This document shows, one piece after another, positions 1 through 9,219 of a DNA stretch of 64,000 nucleotides. The notes below the pieces were generated by a model that did not search any database, had not been told where the DNA came from, and saw nothing but the letters and a program-made list of their open reading frames with translations. The position numbers and the translations under genes are program-made. Positions within the stretch are counted from its first letter, which is position 1; the number at the start of each line of letters is the position of its first letter. The DNA is taken from positions 1 to 64,000 of the forward strand of contig NZ_RBZQ01000006.1 in the NCBI RefSeq assembly GCF_003640395.1, given 5' to 3'. The DNA is from Stutzerimonas urumqiensis (GTDB taxonomy: Bacteria > Pseudomonadota > Gammaproteobacteria > Pseudomonadales > Pseudomonadaceae).

Positions 1-260
1 TTGCGCCTTGCACGGCGCGTCACTTTTGCCAATCGCGGCAAAAGTAACCAAAACCGCTTGCCCCTGCATCCGGCCCCGGCTTCGCCGGGGTCCCCTCGCT
101 CCGGTGCCGTTCCAGGGGCTCGCCACGAAGGGCCGTCCATGGCCCTCGCGGCTTTCGCGGCATCCCTGCCGCTCAACCCCCTCCACGACACCTGCGCTCG
201 GCCTGCTGATGGGGCGAATTGGTGTGGCCTGATGGTTTTGGTGTGGAAAAGCCAGAAAGC
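1..260. repeat. Left-half copy of a large intergenic repeat
   Basis: This stretch matches 420-680 almost base for base, and matches 37616-37880 with more divergence. Each copy starts with TTGCGCC(T/C)TGCACGGCGC, carries a short palindrome around CACTTTTGCC, then CCCCTGCATCCGGCCCCGGC, and ends near a GTGTGGCCTG block. Short open frames cross it in several registers, but the conserved features are palindromes rather than codons, so I treat it as non-coding repeat DNA. It is cut by the window edge and is probably the left half of another composite element. Confidence 0.7.
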
Positions 261-296
261 GAAGCTGTTGTGGTCTCGCATCGGCGGCGTTCTGTT

Positions 297-1336
297 GTGC
301 CTTGCACGGCGCGAAATGTTTTTGTAGGAGCCCGCTTGCGGGCGATGCTTTTGCTTCTGTTTCTTGGCGTCTCGCTGAGGTGTTTTGGCCGCCGCGCTTT
401 CCTCGGCCCGAACTACCGATTGCGCCCTGCACGGCGCGTCACTTTTGCCAATCGCGGCAAAAGTAACCAAAACCGCTTGCCCCTGCATCCGGCCCCGGCT
501 TTGCCGGGGTCCCCTCGCTCCGGTGCCGTTCCAGGGGCACGCCGCGAAGGGCCATCCATGGCCCTCGCGGCTCTCGCGGCATCCCTGCCGCTCGACCCCT
601 TCCACGACACCTGCGCTCGGCCTGCTAAAGGGGCGAATTGGTGTGGCCTGTTGGTTTTGGTGTGGCAAGCCAGAAAAGCAGAAGCCGAGCTGTTGTGGTC
701 TCGAACGCGGGAACACCCGTAGGGCGCATCCGCGAAGCAATGCACCGGTTTCGCATCGGCGATGTCCCCGGCGGATTGTTCGCTTCGCTCCGGAATCCGC
801 CCTACGTCTGTAATGCAGCAATCACCCAAACGTCAGCCGCCGTAGGGTGGAAAACCGCAAAGCGTTTTCCACCGCTTGCACTCAACGAAGCCTTTACCTG
901 GCTATCCATGTTGTGCCCAACCGGCGCGTGCTCAAACTTTTGATTTCACTTGCACCACACTCCAGACCACTCGGACCAACCCCCTTTCATCCGGCCGAAC
1001 GCAGGCGTTGCGCAGGGGGACGCGAGGCAGGACGCCGAGCGAGGCGCGGCGGGACAGGGACGTCCCGTCGTGACGCGCCCCCGGAGCGGCGCCGGAGTGA
1101 GGGCAGTCTTCGCGCAGCGAAGACCCGGATGACGGGGCGCGTTTTCTTTTGCTTACTTTTCTTTGCCGCGCGGCAAAGAAAAGTGAGGCGCCGTGCAAGG
1201 CGCAACCTGTAGTCCGGCTCGCGGAAAGCGCGGCGCCCAAAACGCCCGGGCGAGACGCCAAGAAACAAAGCAAAAGCATCGCCCGCAAGCGGGCTCCTAC
1301 AAATTCTTCCAAACTTCCACGCCGTGCAAGGCGCAC
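297..1336. repeat. Composite element with long terminal inverted repeats (copy A)
   Basis: The outer arms are inverted repeats. The 30 bases at 324-353, starting GTAGGAGCCCGCTTGCGGGC, are the exact reverse complement of 1271-1300. The flanking bases (297-323 and 354-445 against 1301-1336 and about 1180-1270) also match inverted, at roughly 80 percent by eye. The inner arms, 446-680 and about 968-1170, are diverged inverted homologues of each other. The centre holds a segment beginning GTAGGGCGCATCCGCGAAGC (719-815) and a palindrome at about 842-872 (GGTGGAAAAC...GTTTTCCACC). No transposase or convincing gene lies inside. The same architecture recurs at 37484-38327 and, degenerate, at 25105-25690. 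Confidence 0.75.
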
Positions 1337-1392
1337 CTGGCAAGAACTAGACGTCCCCCGGCCTCTAACGTACGGCCATGCCACCCCAACCT

Positions 1393-3828
1393 TTACCGCC
1401 GCTCCCGCCAGCAGCTCTCGCACAGCCGAAACTGCCGGCTCAGCAATGGCATCGCCTTGCCGCATTGGGTGCAGGCTCGTGCGTCGCTGCCGGTGATCCG
1501 TCGCTGGTCGGTGCGGCGTGGCTTGCGTTGGCGGGACAGTTCGCGGGTGATGGCATCGTTGAGCAGGCGTCGGTGCTCTTCGCCTTTTTCCACCCAGGGG
1601 AAGAAGTCGGGCAGGGCGCGGGCGAGGTGCAGGTAGGTTTCGATCACGTGCAGCGTCGACTCCAGCGTTGCCAGGTCGCTGCCGAGCAGCAGACGCGGCA
1701 GGTCGATGGCCTTGCCCTGGGCGACTTTCTTCAGCCATTGCTGCGCGAGAGTAGCCGCCGGGCTGTCGAGCCCGCCGCGGATGGGCGTGCAGGCGAAGAT
1801 CCAGCGCAGGGCCAGGTCGATCTGCGGATCGTCGATCGCCTTGATCCACTCGGCCAGTTCGTCGGGCAGTACCGAGACGAACTCGGCGCCATAGTTGATG
1901 TTGCGGTTGAAGGTCAGCCAGGCGCGTAGCAGGCTCGGCTCGTTCATCAGTTCGGAGATCGCCCGCAGGTGGTCGATCGAGGGGCGCACCTGGAACTGCG
2001 CGAGGTCGACCGGCTGGTCCTGGCTGTTGAACAGGCGCTTGATGGTCTTGAGCGTCGACGGATCGAGCGCGGTGATGCTGCCCTCGTCGTGGTGGCCGAA
2101 ACGGCCGGCGCGCCCGCCGATCTGCTTGACCTCCTGCACGTTGAGCTGGCGGTTCTGGATGCCGTCGAACTTCTCGTCCGTGTAGAAGCACAGCGTGTGC
2201 GCGGGCAGGTTGAGCCCCATGCCGACGGCGTCGGTGGCGACCATGATGTCCGCCTCGCCTTCGCGAAAGCGCCGTGCCTGCTCGCGTCGCACTTCTGGCG
2301 AGAGGGCGCCGTAGACCACCGACACCGATTTGCCGGTCATCTCCAGCAGGGCCTTGAGTTCGAGCACGGTGCGGCGGCTGAAGGCGACCAGCATCGAACC
2401 GGGCTCCAGGTGCTTGAGCGTGGTCGAGTGCCGAGCGACCTCGACCGGCGACAGGCGCTTGGTGCGCTGGATCACCAGCCGGTCTTCGCACAGGTCGCAG
2501 AGTGTCTTGAGCGAGGGCTCGATCAGCGCTGGCCCGGTCATCAACAACTCGGGCGTGTGCGCGGCGACCAGCGCATCGACCCATGCCCAGCCGCGTTGCC
2601 CGTCGGCCATCATCTGCACCTCGTCGACCACTACCACCTCCCAGTGACGATGGCGGAAGCGGGCGAATTCCTCGACCGTGCAGCAAAAGTGCGTGGCGCC
2701 TTCGCGGATGATCTGCTCCTCACCGGTGATGAGCGAGCAGGGTGTGCCGGCGGCCTCGATGCGTTCCTGGTTTTCCAGCGCCATCAGGCGCAGCGGCGAG
2801 AGGTAGATGCCGTGTGTGACGTTGCGCATGGCTTCGATCGCGCGATGGGTCTTGCCGCTGTTGGTCGGGCCGAGCAGGGCGGTCCACTTGCGCGTCAGGC
2901 GCCGGGCCGAGTACAGCTGGTGGTAATGAGCGAAGCGCGGGTCTTCGAGCAGGATGGCGAAGGCCATCTTCTCGCGGTGATCGCGTACCACGGCGCGGAT
3001 CGCCCGGCGCGCCTTGCCGGGTTCGAGCAGCAGGATTTCGGCGATGCGCTTCTGGCCGAGCTGGCTGAGGTCCAGTCCTTCGGCTTCGTCGACGAGGCTG
3101 TCGAACCGCTCCTGCACCTCCCGGCGGTCCTCGGCCTTGCGCTCGGCGACTTCGGCCGCCGTCAGCACATGGCCCTGACCGGCCGGGATGCGGCGCTGGA
3201 TGTCGAGCGCCAGGTCGCCGTGGCGCAGCTCGACCACATAGCGCAGCTCGTGGCAGACCTCGTTGAGCGTCTCGACGGCGCGGGGGAGGAAGTCGTCGAC
3301 CCGCTCCCGCTCGTCCGGCACGCGGGCGAGGCAGGCGGCCTTTTCCTCGTCGCTCATCTGCCGGAAAGGCGCTTCGAGGATCTGCAACCGGCCGCGCACC
3401 CAATGCTGGACGGCCAGTCGCGCCTGCTCGTCGAAGTCCGCGACGCTGTGGCTGTCACCGATGCGCAAGGCCCACTCCGGTTGCAAGAGCTGCTGCACGG
3501 CGCCGCAGTCGAAGCGCTTCTCGGCGCCGAAGACGTCGACGGTGCAGGCCCAGGTCTCCCGGTGCTTGCCGAGCACCCGGGCCGCCAGCGAGGTCGCCTC
3601 CGGCTCGGCCAGCAGCTCGGCGACCGCGGCCGCATCCAATCCGAGCCAGAATGCCTTGGCGGCGCGACCGAACTGCGGGTACGGGAAGCCGGTGTAGGGC
3701 GTGAACCACTGTTCCTGGTGTTTGCTCTTGGGGACGAAGTCGGGGTAGGTCGTGCTCGCCCAGCCGAGAAAGCGCTGGAGTCGTTCCAGGCGAATGGCCT
3801 TGCGCTGCGGATGGTGCTCCCTGGACAT
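1393..3828 (-). CDS. SUV3-like ATP-dependent RNA helicase
   Basis: An 811-residue superfamily 2 helicase of the SUV3 type, expected to unwind structured or double-stranded RNA in the cytoplasm. The helicase core starts near residue 320: Walker A is GPTNSGKTHRAIEA (about 325), motif II is VVVDEVQMM (about 400, DEVQ instead of DExH), and motif VI is QIGGRAGRF (about 573). The N-terminal third is family-specific, and the last 30 residues hold a four-cysteine knuckle (CTQCGK...CESC) likely to bind zinc. I chose the ATG at 3828, not the in-frame TTG 21 bases upstream, because GAGGGG precedes it by six bases. It is divergent from the S4-domain gene, sharing a roughly 120-base promoter region. The family call is firm; the cellular substrate is unknown. 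Confidence 0.85.
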   Translation of the reverse strand: MSREHHPQRKAIRLERLQRFLGWASTTYPDFVPKSKHQEQWFTPYTGFPYPQFGRAAKAFWLGLDAAAVAELLAEPEATSLAARVLGKHRETWACTVDVFGAEKRFDCGAVQQLLQPEWALRIGDSHSVADFDEQARLAVQHWVRGRLQILEAPFRQMSDEEKAACLARVPDERERVDDFLPRAVETLNEVCHELRYVVELRHGDLALDIQRRIPAGQGHVLTAAEVAERKAEDRREVQERFDSLVDEAEGLDLSQLGQKRIAEILLLEPGKARRAIRAVVRDHREKMAFAILLEDPRFAHYHQLYSARRLTRKWTALLGPTNSGKTHRAIEAMRNVTHGIYLSPLRLMALENQERIEAAGTPCSLITGEEQIIREGATHFCCTVEEFARFRHRHWEVVVVDEVQMMADGQRGWAWVDALVAAHTPELLMTGPALIEPSLKTLCDLCEDRLVIQRTKRLSPVEVARHSTTLKHLEPGSMLVAFSRRTVLELKALLEMTGKSVSVVYGALSPEVRREQARRFREGEADIMVATDAVGMGLNLPAHTLCFYTDEKFDGIQNRQLNVQEVKQIGGRAGRFGHHDEGSITALDPSTLKTIKRLFNSQDQPVDLAQFQVRPSIDHLRAISELMNEPSLLRAWLTFNRNINYGAEFVSVLPDELAEWIKAIDDPQIDLALRWIFACTPIRGGLDSPAATLAQQWLKKVAQGKAIDLPRLLLGSDLATLESTLHVIETYLHLARALPDFFPWVEKGEEHRRLLNDAITRELSRQRKPRRTDQRRITGSDARACTQCGKAMPLLSRQFRLCESCWRERR

Positions 3829-3945
3829 GACCGACCCCTCGCTGATCAATGGCTGTCATAAGTCGGACCTGTCGGCGGGCAAGACGATCAACCGCCTGCG
3901 CGACCACCTGGCTACAATGCCGGTCCTTCCTTCTGGGCGCACATC

Positions 3946-4662
3946 ATGACCGACCCCATCCGCCTGTCCAAACGCGTGATCGAATTGACCGGCTGCTCAC
4001 GCCGCGAGGCCGAGCTGTACATCGGTGGCGGCTGGGTGACGGTCGATGGCGAAGTCATCGACGAACCGCAGTTCAAGGTCGCCGATCAGCGCGTCGAACT
4101 GCTGCCCGGCGCAAGCCCCCAACCGCTCGAGCCGGTGACCCTGCTGCTGAACCAGCCGGCGGGCGCCCTCAGCGGCGACGAGGCGCTGCGCCAGCTGCTG
4201 CGGGCAGAAACCCACTGGGCGCTCGACCCCCTCGAGCAGCGCGTGCTCAAGGGCCACTTCGTCCGGCTGAGCGGCAGCGTGCCGCTGGTCGCCGGTGCCA
4301 GCGGGCTGGCGGTGTTCACCCAGGATTGGCGCACCCAGCGCAAGCTCACGTCGGACATCGGCAAGCTGGAGCAGGAGTACATCGTCGAGGTGAAGGGCGA
4401 GATCAGCCCCACCGGGTTTGACCGTCTCAAGCGCGGGCAGACGTACAAGGGCGTGGCTCTGCCGCCCTGCAAGGCGAGCTGGCAGAACGAAAGCCACCTG
4501 CGCATCGTCATCAAAAATCCCGGACCCGACCTGATCCAGACGCTGTGCGCGAGCGTCGGGCTGCATGTCGCCGGGCTGAAGCGCATCCGTGTCGGTGGCG
4601 TGTCGATGGGCAAACTGCCGCTCGGTGAGTGGCGCTACGTGGCGCCGGCCGAGCGCTTCTGA
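3946..4662 (+). CDS. RsuA/RluF-like S4-domain pseudouridine synthase homologue, catalytic Asp apparently missing
   Basis: A 238-residue protein. Residues 1-60 form an S4 RNA-binding domain (LSKRVIELTGCSRREAELYI...VTVDGEVI), followed by an RsuA-type domain with the conserved distal block QEYIVEVKGEI and the C-terminal GLKRIRVGGVSMGKLPLGEW. In active family members a GRLDxxTxGL motif carries the catalytic aspartate; the equivalent stretch here (about residues 112-121) reads VPLVAGASGL, with Val at the Asp position. It may therefore bind rRNA without isomerising uridine, or the family may use a variant I do not recall. A TACAAT hexamer at 3913-3918 could be its -10. The fold is clear; activity is doubtful. 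Confidence 0.75.
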   Translation: MTDPIRLSKRVIELTGCSRREAELYIGGGWVTVDGEVIDEPQFKVADQRVELLPGASPQPLEPVTLLLNQPAGALSGDEALRQLLRAETHWALDPLEQRVLKGHFVRLSGSVPLVAGASGLAVFTQDWRTQRKLTSDIGKLEQEYIVEVKGEISPTGFDRLKRGQTYKGVALPPCKASWQNESHLRIVIKNPGPDLIQTLCASVGLHVAGLKRIRVGGVSMGKLPLGEWRYVAPAERF

Positions 4663-4687
4663 TAGCCAATCCCTAAGTAGGGAAAGT

Positions 4688-4731
4688 CCGCCGCCGCGCT
4701 GCACGATCGACTCGGCAGCCGCGGCGGCGGT
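4688..4731. terminator. Possible bidirectional terminator hairpin between convergent genes
   Basis: A GC-only stem pairs CCGCCGCCGCGCTGC with GCAGCCGCGGCGGCGG, with one bulge and a roughly 13-base loop, between the convergent genes ending at 4662 and 4740. No run of T follows on either strand, so this could be a Rho-assisted structure or simply a stable palindrome. Confidence 0.35.
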
Positions 4732-4739
4732 GGCAACCC

Positions 4740-5510
4740 TCAGTGGGCCAGCCACTGGTCGGTGATGCGCTTGTATTCGCCGGTCTTCTTCGCCAGGCGC
4801 AGCCATTGGTCGACATAGGCCTTCCAGGCGACGTCGTCGCGCGGCAGCAGGAAGGCCTTCTCGCTGAATTGCAGCGGATGGTCCGGGTTGACGGCGCAGA
4901 GGCCCGGGTAGTTGCGCTTCTGGTACAGCGCCTCGGAGGCATCGGTGATCATCACGTCGGCTTCGCCATCGGCCACCTGCTTGAAGATCACCGTGTTGTC
5001 CTCGAACAGCTCCAGCTGCGCGTTCGGCAGCTCGCGACGGACGAAGGCTTCGTTGGTGCCACCCGGCGGTTCGATCAGCCGCACCGAGGGCTGGTTGAGC
5101 TGCTCGATGGTCTGGTAGCGGGCGACGTCGTCGCAGCGCACCAGCGGGATCTTGCCGTCGACCGCGATTGGGTCGCTGAAGAAGGCGTTCTTCTGCCGTT
5201 CCAGCGAGATGGAGATGCCGCCCACGGCGATGTCGCAGCTGCCGTCGAGAAAGTCCGGCATCAGGGTCTTCCAGCGGGTGGGCTCCCATTCGATCTTGAC
5301 GCCGAGGCTCTTGGCCAGCGATTCGGCCAGTGCGATGTCGATGCCTTCGTAGGTGCCGTCGTCGCGCAGGTAGGTGTAGGGCTTGTAGTCACCGGTGGTG
5401 CAGACGGTCAGGGTGCCGCGTTGCTGAACGCTATCGAGCCGCGACTCGGTGGTTGCCGCGTGGGCCGTCGTGCCGGTCATCAGCAGGCCGGCGAGGATCA
5501 GGGTTTTCAT
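4740..5510 (-). CDS. pheC: Periplasmic cyclohexadienyl (arogenate/prephenate) dehydratase-like protein
   Basis: A 256-residue protein of the amino-acid-binding (SBP_bac_3) fold with an 18-residue signal peptide (MKTLILAGLLMTGTTAHA). The blocks SRLDSVQQRG, TTGDYKPYTY, GGISISLERQ, GGTNEAF, DGEADVMITDASEA and AVNPDHPLQFSEKAFLLPRD closely follow remembered Pseudomonas aeruginosa PheC, the periplasmic enzyme that turns prephenate or arogenate into phenylpyruvate or phenylalanine. The Glu after ITDAS sits where PheC has its catalytic glutamate. A plain amino-acid transporter binding protein is the alternative, but no permease or ATPase gene is adjacent. The start is the last ATG before the signal peptide; longer frames reach into non-coding sequence. 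Confidence 0.72.
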   Translation of the reverse strand: MKTLILAGLLMTGTTAHAATTESRLDSVQQRGTLTVCTTGDYKPYTYLRDDGTYEGIDIALAESLAKSLGVKIEWEPTRWKTLMPDFLDGSCDIAVGGISISLERQKNAFFSDPIAVDGKIPLVRCDDVARYQTIEQLNQPSVRLIEPPGGTNEAFVRRELPNAQLELFEDNTVIFKQVADGEADVMITDASEALYQKRNYPGLCAVNPDHPLQFSEKAFLLPRDDVAWKAYVDQWLRLAKKTGEYKRITDQWLAH

Positions 5511-5667
5511 GCACTGCGTCCTTGGTGCGGCCGCGCCGGGGTGGCGCGGTCGGTTCTTGTCGTCGCCGCAACCGGAGCGGTGGCGGTCACTGGACGCTAG
5601 CCGAAGCCGGCGGGCTTTCCAAGGTCGTTGGCCAAATCCGTTGGCCAGCGGTCTGTCGGCGAGCGGA

Positions 5668-6255
5668 TCAGCGCGTGACGATGCGTACGCGCCCGGCCGT
5701 GGTGTCGCGCCCGCCGGCACGCGCGTTGGCCGAGCGACCGGGGATGGCCGCCACGCTGTCGGCGATCTCGCCCGCGCTGGTCCGGTCCTCCTCGGTGAGG
5801 CCGGTGCTGACCGACGTCGCGTCGGGATAACCGGTGGTCAGTGCCTCGGTGCTGGCCGTGGCGGGGCGTGGGTTGCGTTCGCCCCAGCGGGCGGCGCGCT
5901 CGTCGACATCGATCGCACCGTGGCGGGTCATGGCCTGCTCGACCTCGTCGATTCGCGATTCGTCGTCGAGCGTCACGGTGACGAGGGTCGATCCGCGCCG
6001 CATCGCTTCGGGAAAATGGGCCAGATGCGCGGGATGGCCTTCGCCGAACAGGCTGTGGAAGAAGCCGCTGACCTTCTCGCCCAGCGATTCCTCGGGCTGG
6101 CGCGCGACCTCGACCCGGCTGCCGGCCACCGTCTCCGGGTTGCTCGATGCGGAGAGCTGGAGGGCGTCGGCCGGCAGGCCTGCGGCGAGAAGATCGTGCT
6201 TGACCCGTTCGGCGTCGGCGTAATGGTCGAAGGCGGCAATCAGGATGTGCGTCAT
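5668..6255 (-). CDS. Uncharacterised protein with stress-protein 17M-like N-terminal half
   Basis: A 195-residue soluble protein that I do not recognise by name. Residues 1-105 look like a compact alpha/beta domain (ILIAAFDHYADAERVKHDLLAAGLPADALQL... and STLVTVTLDDESRIDEVEQAMTRHGAIDVDERAARW), the pattern of general-stress 17M-like proteins in which a helix follows a short strand twice. The C-terminal 80 residues are low-complexity, rich in Ala, Thr, Gly and Arg, and probably disordered. GGAG precedes the ATG at 6255. It is divergent from sotB. No partner genes suggest a role; stress association is inference from the fold resemblance only. Confidence 0.6.
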   Translation of the reverse strand: MTHILIAAFDHYADAERVKHDLLAAGLPADALQLSASSNPETVAGSRVEVARQPEESLGEKVSGFFHSLFGEGHPAHLAHFPEAMRRGSTLVTVTLDDESRIDEVEQAMTRHGAIDVDERAARWGERNPRPATASTEALTTGYPDATSVSTGLTEEDRTSAGEIADSVAAIPGRSANARAGGRDTTAGRVRIVTR

Positions 6256-6408
6256 GGTTGGCTCCGGTCGGTCGTCGGTTTGGGCGTCGGGGAAACGCCA
6301 ATGCAGTGCGCTATCGAAGGTTGGGCGCGTGGCGCATCGGTAGGTTCAGCCGATCCTGCGAGCCTCGACACCGCCGGTCGAATCGCCCACGCGGCCGCTG
6401 GCACCGGG

Positions 6409-6438
6409 TTGAGGCGCCGCGGGCACGGCGCGTAGAAT
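6409..6438 (+). promoter_or_regulatory. Candidate sigma-70 promoter for sotB
   Basis: TTGAGG (6409-6414) and TAGAAT (6433-6438) are separated by 18 bases, ahead of a roughly 125-base leader to the sotB start. The rest of the 307-base gap (6256-6562) shows no gene and no clear operator. Confidence 0.45.
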
Positions 6439-6562
6439 CCGACTCCTCAGTCACACCCTCCATACCCCATCGTCGCCGATCGCGTCGGGCCTGCCCGTTC
6501 GCGCGCCGCGGCATTGGCGGTCGTGGTCATTTCGCAAGCCCGCCCGGGCCAGCAGAGACTCG

Positions 6563-7750
6563 ATGAACCTACCTCCCGACGCCGACAACGGCCGCTGGCT
6601 CAGTGTCGTGGCACTGGCGCTGGCCGCTTTCATCTTCAACACCACCGAGTTCGTGCCGATCGCCTTGCTGACCGACATCGGCGCGAGTTTCGACATGCGC
6701 CCGGCCGAAGTCGGACTGATGCTGACGCTCTACGCCTGGATCGTGGCGCTGACCTCGCTGCCGATGATGCTGCTGACGCGCAACATTGAACGGCGCCGCC
6801 TGTTGATGGGGCTGTTCGGGCTGTTCATCGGCAGCCATCTGGTGTCGAGCGTGGCGACCAGCTACGGCATGCTCATTGTCAGCCGCATCGGCATCGCGCT
6901 GGCGCATGCGGTGTTCTGGTCGATCACCGCGTCGCTGGCCGTGCGGGTCGCGCCCGCCGGCAAGCAGGCGCAGGCGCTGGGTTTGCTGGCGACCGGCAGC
7001 GCACTGGCGATGGTGCTGGGCATTCCGCTCGGCCGCGTGGTGGGCGAGGCGTTGGGCTGGCGCACCACCTTCCTGGCGATCGCGGTGGTATCGGGGCTGA
7101 CGATGTTCGTCCTGGCGCGCGCGCTGCCGCTGTTGCCGAGCCAGAACTCGGGCTCGCTGCGCAGCCTACCGATCCTGTTCCGACGCCCGGTGCTGCTGGC
7201 CGTCTATGGAATGACGGCGATCGTGATCACCGCGCACTTCACCGCCTACAGCTACATCGAGCCCTTCGCCGAGCGCATCGCGCAGCTGAGCGGGCAATCG
7301 ATCACGGTGTTGCTGCTGACGTTCGGCGGCGCCGGCCTGTTCGGTTCGATGCTGTTCAGCCGCTACAGCACGGGTTATCCGCGCGCGTTCACGCTGGTGG
7401 CGCTCGCGGTGCTGGCCAGCTGTCTGTTGCTGTTGCTGCCGGCGGCGCGCAGCCCGGTTTCGCTGGCGGTGCTGGCGGTGATCTGGGGCGTGGCGGGCAT
7501 GTGCTTCGGCCTGTCGCTGCAGGCGCGCGTGCTGTCGCTGGCGCGCGATGCGACGGACGTGGCGATGGCGATGTTCTCCGGCATCTACAACATCGGCATC
7601 GGCGGTGGGGCGCTGCTCGGCAGCCTGGTGAGCCTTCACCTGGGGCTGCCGAACGTGGGCTATGTCGGCGGCGTGCTGGCGCTGGGCGGCCTGCTGCTCG
7701 GCCTGTTCGCCACCTTCCGGCTGGCGCAGCCACAGCCGGCGACGCCGTAA
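6563..7750 (+). CDS. sotB: MFS efflux transporter, SotB family
   Basis: A 395-residue inner-membrane major-facilitator protein with 12 predicted helices. It tracks remembered Escherichia coli SotB nearly end to end: [91 protein letters not shown] and [24 protein letters not shown]. SotB exports sugars such as arabinose and IPTG-like compounds, and related proteins export other small molecules, so the natural substrate here is unknown. It stands alone and is convergent with the chemoreceptor gene. Family assignment is strong; substrate is inferred. Confidence 0.88.
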   Translation: MNLPPDADNGRWLSVVALALAAFIFNTTEFVPIALLTDIGASFDMRPAEVGLMLTLYAWIVALTSLPMMLLTRNIERRRLLMGLFGLFIGSHLVSSVATSYGMLIVSRIGIALAHAVFWSITASLAVRVAPAGKQAQALGLLATGSALAMVLGIPLGRVVGEALGWRTTFLAIAVVSGLTMFVLARALPLLPSQNSGSLRSLPILFRRPVLLAVYGMTAIVITAHFTAYSYIEPFAERIAQLSGQSITVLLLTFGGAGLFGSMLFSRYSTGYPRAFTLVALAVLASCLLLLLPAARSPVSLAVLAVIWGVAGMCFGLSLQARVLSLARDATDVAMAMFSGIYNIGIGGGALLGSLVSLHLGLPNVGYVGGVLALGGLLLGLFATFRLAQPQPATP

Positions 7751-7780
7751 GCGCAGCCGGCCAGCGTCCGGCGGAGCGGG

Positions 7781-9091
7781 TCAGAGTTCGCGGGTGAAGC
7801 GCTCGACCGCGCTGACCACCTGCTTGGCGGCATCCTGGATCTCGACGATCACGGCACCGGCCTGATTGGCCAGCCCCAACCCCTGGACCGCCTGTTCGCG
7901 GCTGGCGAACATGTTGCGCACCGCTTCGTCGGCCAGGGCCTGGTTCTGCTGCACCACGGTGACGATCTCGTCGGTGGCGGCGCTGGTACGGCCGGCGAGC
8001 TGGCGCACTTCGTCGGCGACCACCGCGAAGCCGCGGCCCTGTTCGCCGGCTCGCGCGGCTTCGATGGCGGCGTTGAGCGCGAGCAGGTTGGTCTGTGCGG
8101 CGATGCCGCCGATGGTCTGCACGATCGAGCTGATCAGCAGCGACTGCTTGCCCAGCGCCTCGATGCCGTCGGTGGCCGACTGCACCTCTTCGGCGATCTT
8201 CTGCATGGTGGCCTGGGTCTGCTTGACCACGTCGGCACCGCGCTCGGCGCTGACGTCGGTCTGCAGCGAAATGTCGTACGCGGTCCCGGCCGCCTCGCGC
8301 ACTTCCTTCTCGCGCATCACCTGGTCGGTGACCACGCTGGCGAACTTGACCACCTTGTAGAGCTTGCCCTCGGTGTCGTGCACCGGGTTGTAGGTCGCTT
8401 CCAGCCAGACCTCGTTGCCGTGGCGGTCGACCCGCTTGAAGCGGTTGGAGACGTACTCGCCCTTGTTGAGGGTCTGCCAGAACGTCTTGTAGCCCGCCGA
8501 CGCGGCCTCGTCGGCGGTGCAGAACAGGCTGTGGTGCTTGCCCTGGATGTCGCCGAGCTTGTAGCCCATGGTCCGCAGGAACTGCTCGTTGGCGGTGATC
8601 ACGGTGCCGTCGAGGTTGAACTGGATGACCGCGGTCGAGCGCAGCAGGGCGGTGATGAAGGCTTCGTTTTCCTTGGCGAGGTGCATCGAATCGCTGACGT
8701 CGCTGGCGAAGCCCTGAATGTGCAGGAGCTGGCCATTGGGCGCGGCGATCGGGTACCAGTGCACGTGCAGCCAGGCGAGGCTGCCGTCCTGGCGCAGGTA
8801 GCGGTAGTCGTCGTCGACCGGTTGCAGCTTCGCCACTGCGCCACGGAAGTTGTGGAAGCAGGGCAGGTTCTTCACGTACGACGGCACGATCTCGGCCATC
8901 GGTCGACCCTCGAGCTGCGCGCGGCTGTAGCCCAGGCAACGGGCGAAGCTGTCGTTGCAGCTGGCGATGCGGAACTGCGGGTCGAGGGTCAACGAGAGCC
9001 TGCTCGCATGCATCTTGTCGACCAGCTGGCGCAATCCCTGCAGGGCTGCCTCTTTCTCTTGCAGTTCGGTTTTCAAGCGGCGGTCGAACAT
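7781..9091 (-). CDS. Cytoplasmic PAS-PAS methyl-accepting chemotaxis protein, BdlA-like
   Basis: A 436-residue receptor without a transmembrane helix. PAS 1 spans about residues 27-140 ([23 protein letters not shown]), PAS 2 about 148-262 ([21 protein letters not shown]), and the MCP signalling hairpin about 270-436 with the conserved tip [20 protein letters not shown]. Two PAS domains, cytoplasmic location and this length match Pseudomonas aeruginosa BdlA, which controls biofilm dispersal in response to redox and nutrients through c-di-GMP. The PAS domains may bind haem or flavin, but no diagnostic ligand is evident. AAGGAA lies eight bases before the ATG. No che genes are adjacent, so it must feed into a chemosensory cluster elsewhere. 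Confidence 0.82.
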   Translation of the reverse strand: MFDRRLKTELQEKEAALQGLRQLVDKMHASRLSLTLDPQFRIASCNDSFARCLGYSRAQLEGRPMAEIVPSYVKNLPCFHNFRGAVAKLQPVDDDYRYLRQDGSLAWLHVHWYPIAAPNGQLLHIQGFASDVSDSMHLAKENEAFITALLRSTAVIQFNLDGTVITANEQFLRTMGYKLGDIQGKHHSLFCTADEAASAGYKTFWQTLNKGEYVSNRFKRVDRHGNEVWLEATYNPVHDTEGKLYKVVKFASVVTDQVMREKEVREAAGTAYDISLQTDVSAERGADVVKQTQATMQKIAEEVQSATDGIEALGKQSLLISSIVQTIGGIAAQTNLLALNAAIEAARAGEQGRGFAVVADEVRQLAGRTSAATDEIVTVVQQNQALADEAVRNMFASREQAVQGLGLANQAGAVIVEIQDAAKQVVSAVERFTREL

Positions 9092-9219
9092 GAGCGTTCC
9101 TTGGTGTCATGCGAGGACGGGTGACGGGCTATCGGCGCGGCGGCGCCAGCCTTTAGCGCGTGGTGCGATTGATGCAGGCGAGGGCGGGCCGCCCCTCGGC
9201 GACCCGCGGCTCTGGCCGA

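Noticed and set aside
1..1212. Several open frames of 65-170 codons across the repeat region
   Set aside because: They follow the repeat structure in all registers, reappear wherever the repeat does and lack ribosome sites; the conserved signal is palindromic, not coding.
1969..3861. A 630-codon plus-strand frame opposite the helicase
   Set aside because: It is antisense to conserved helicase motifs and has no family resemblance.
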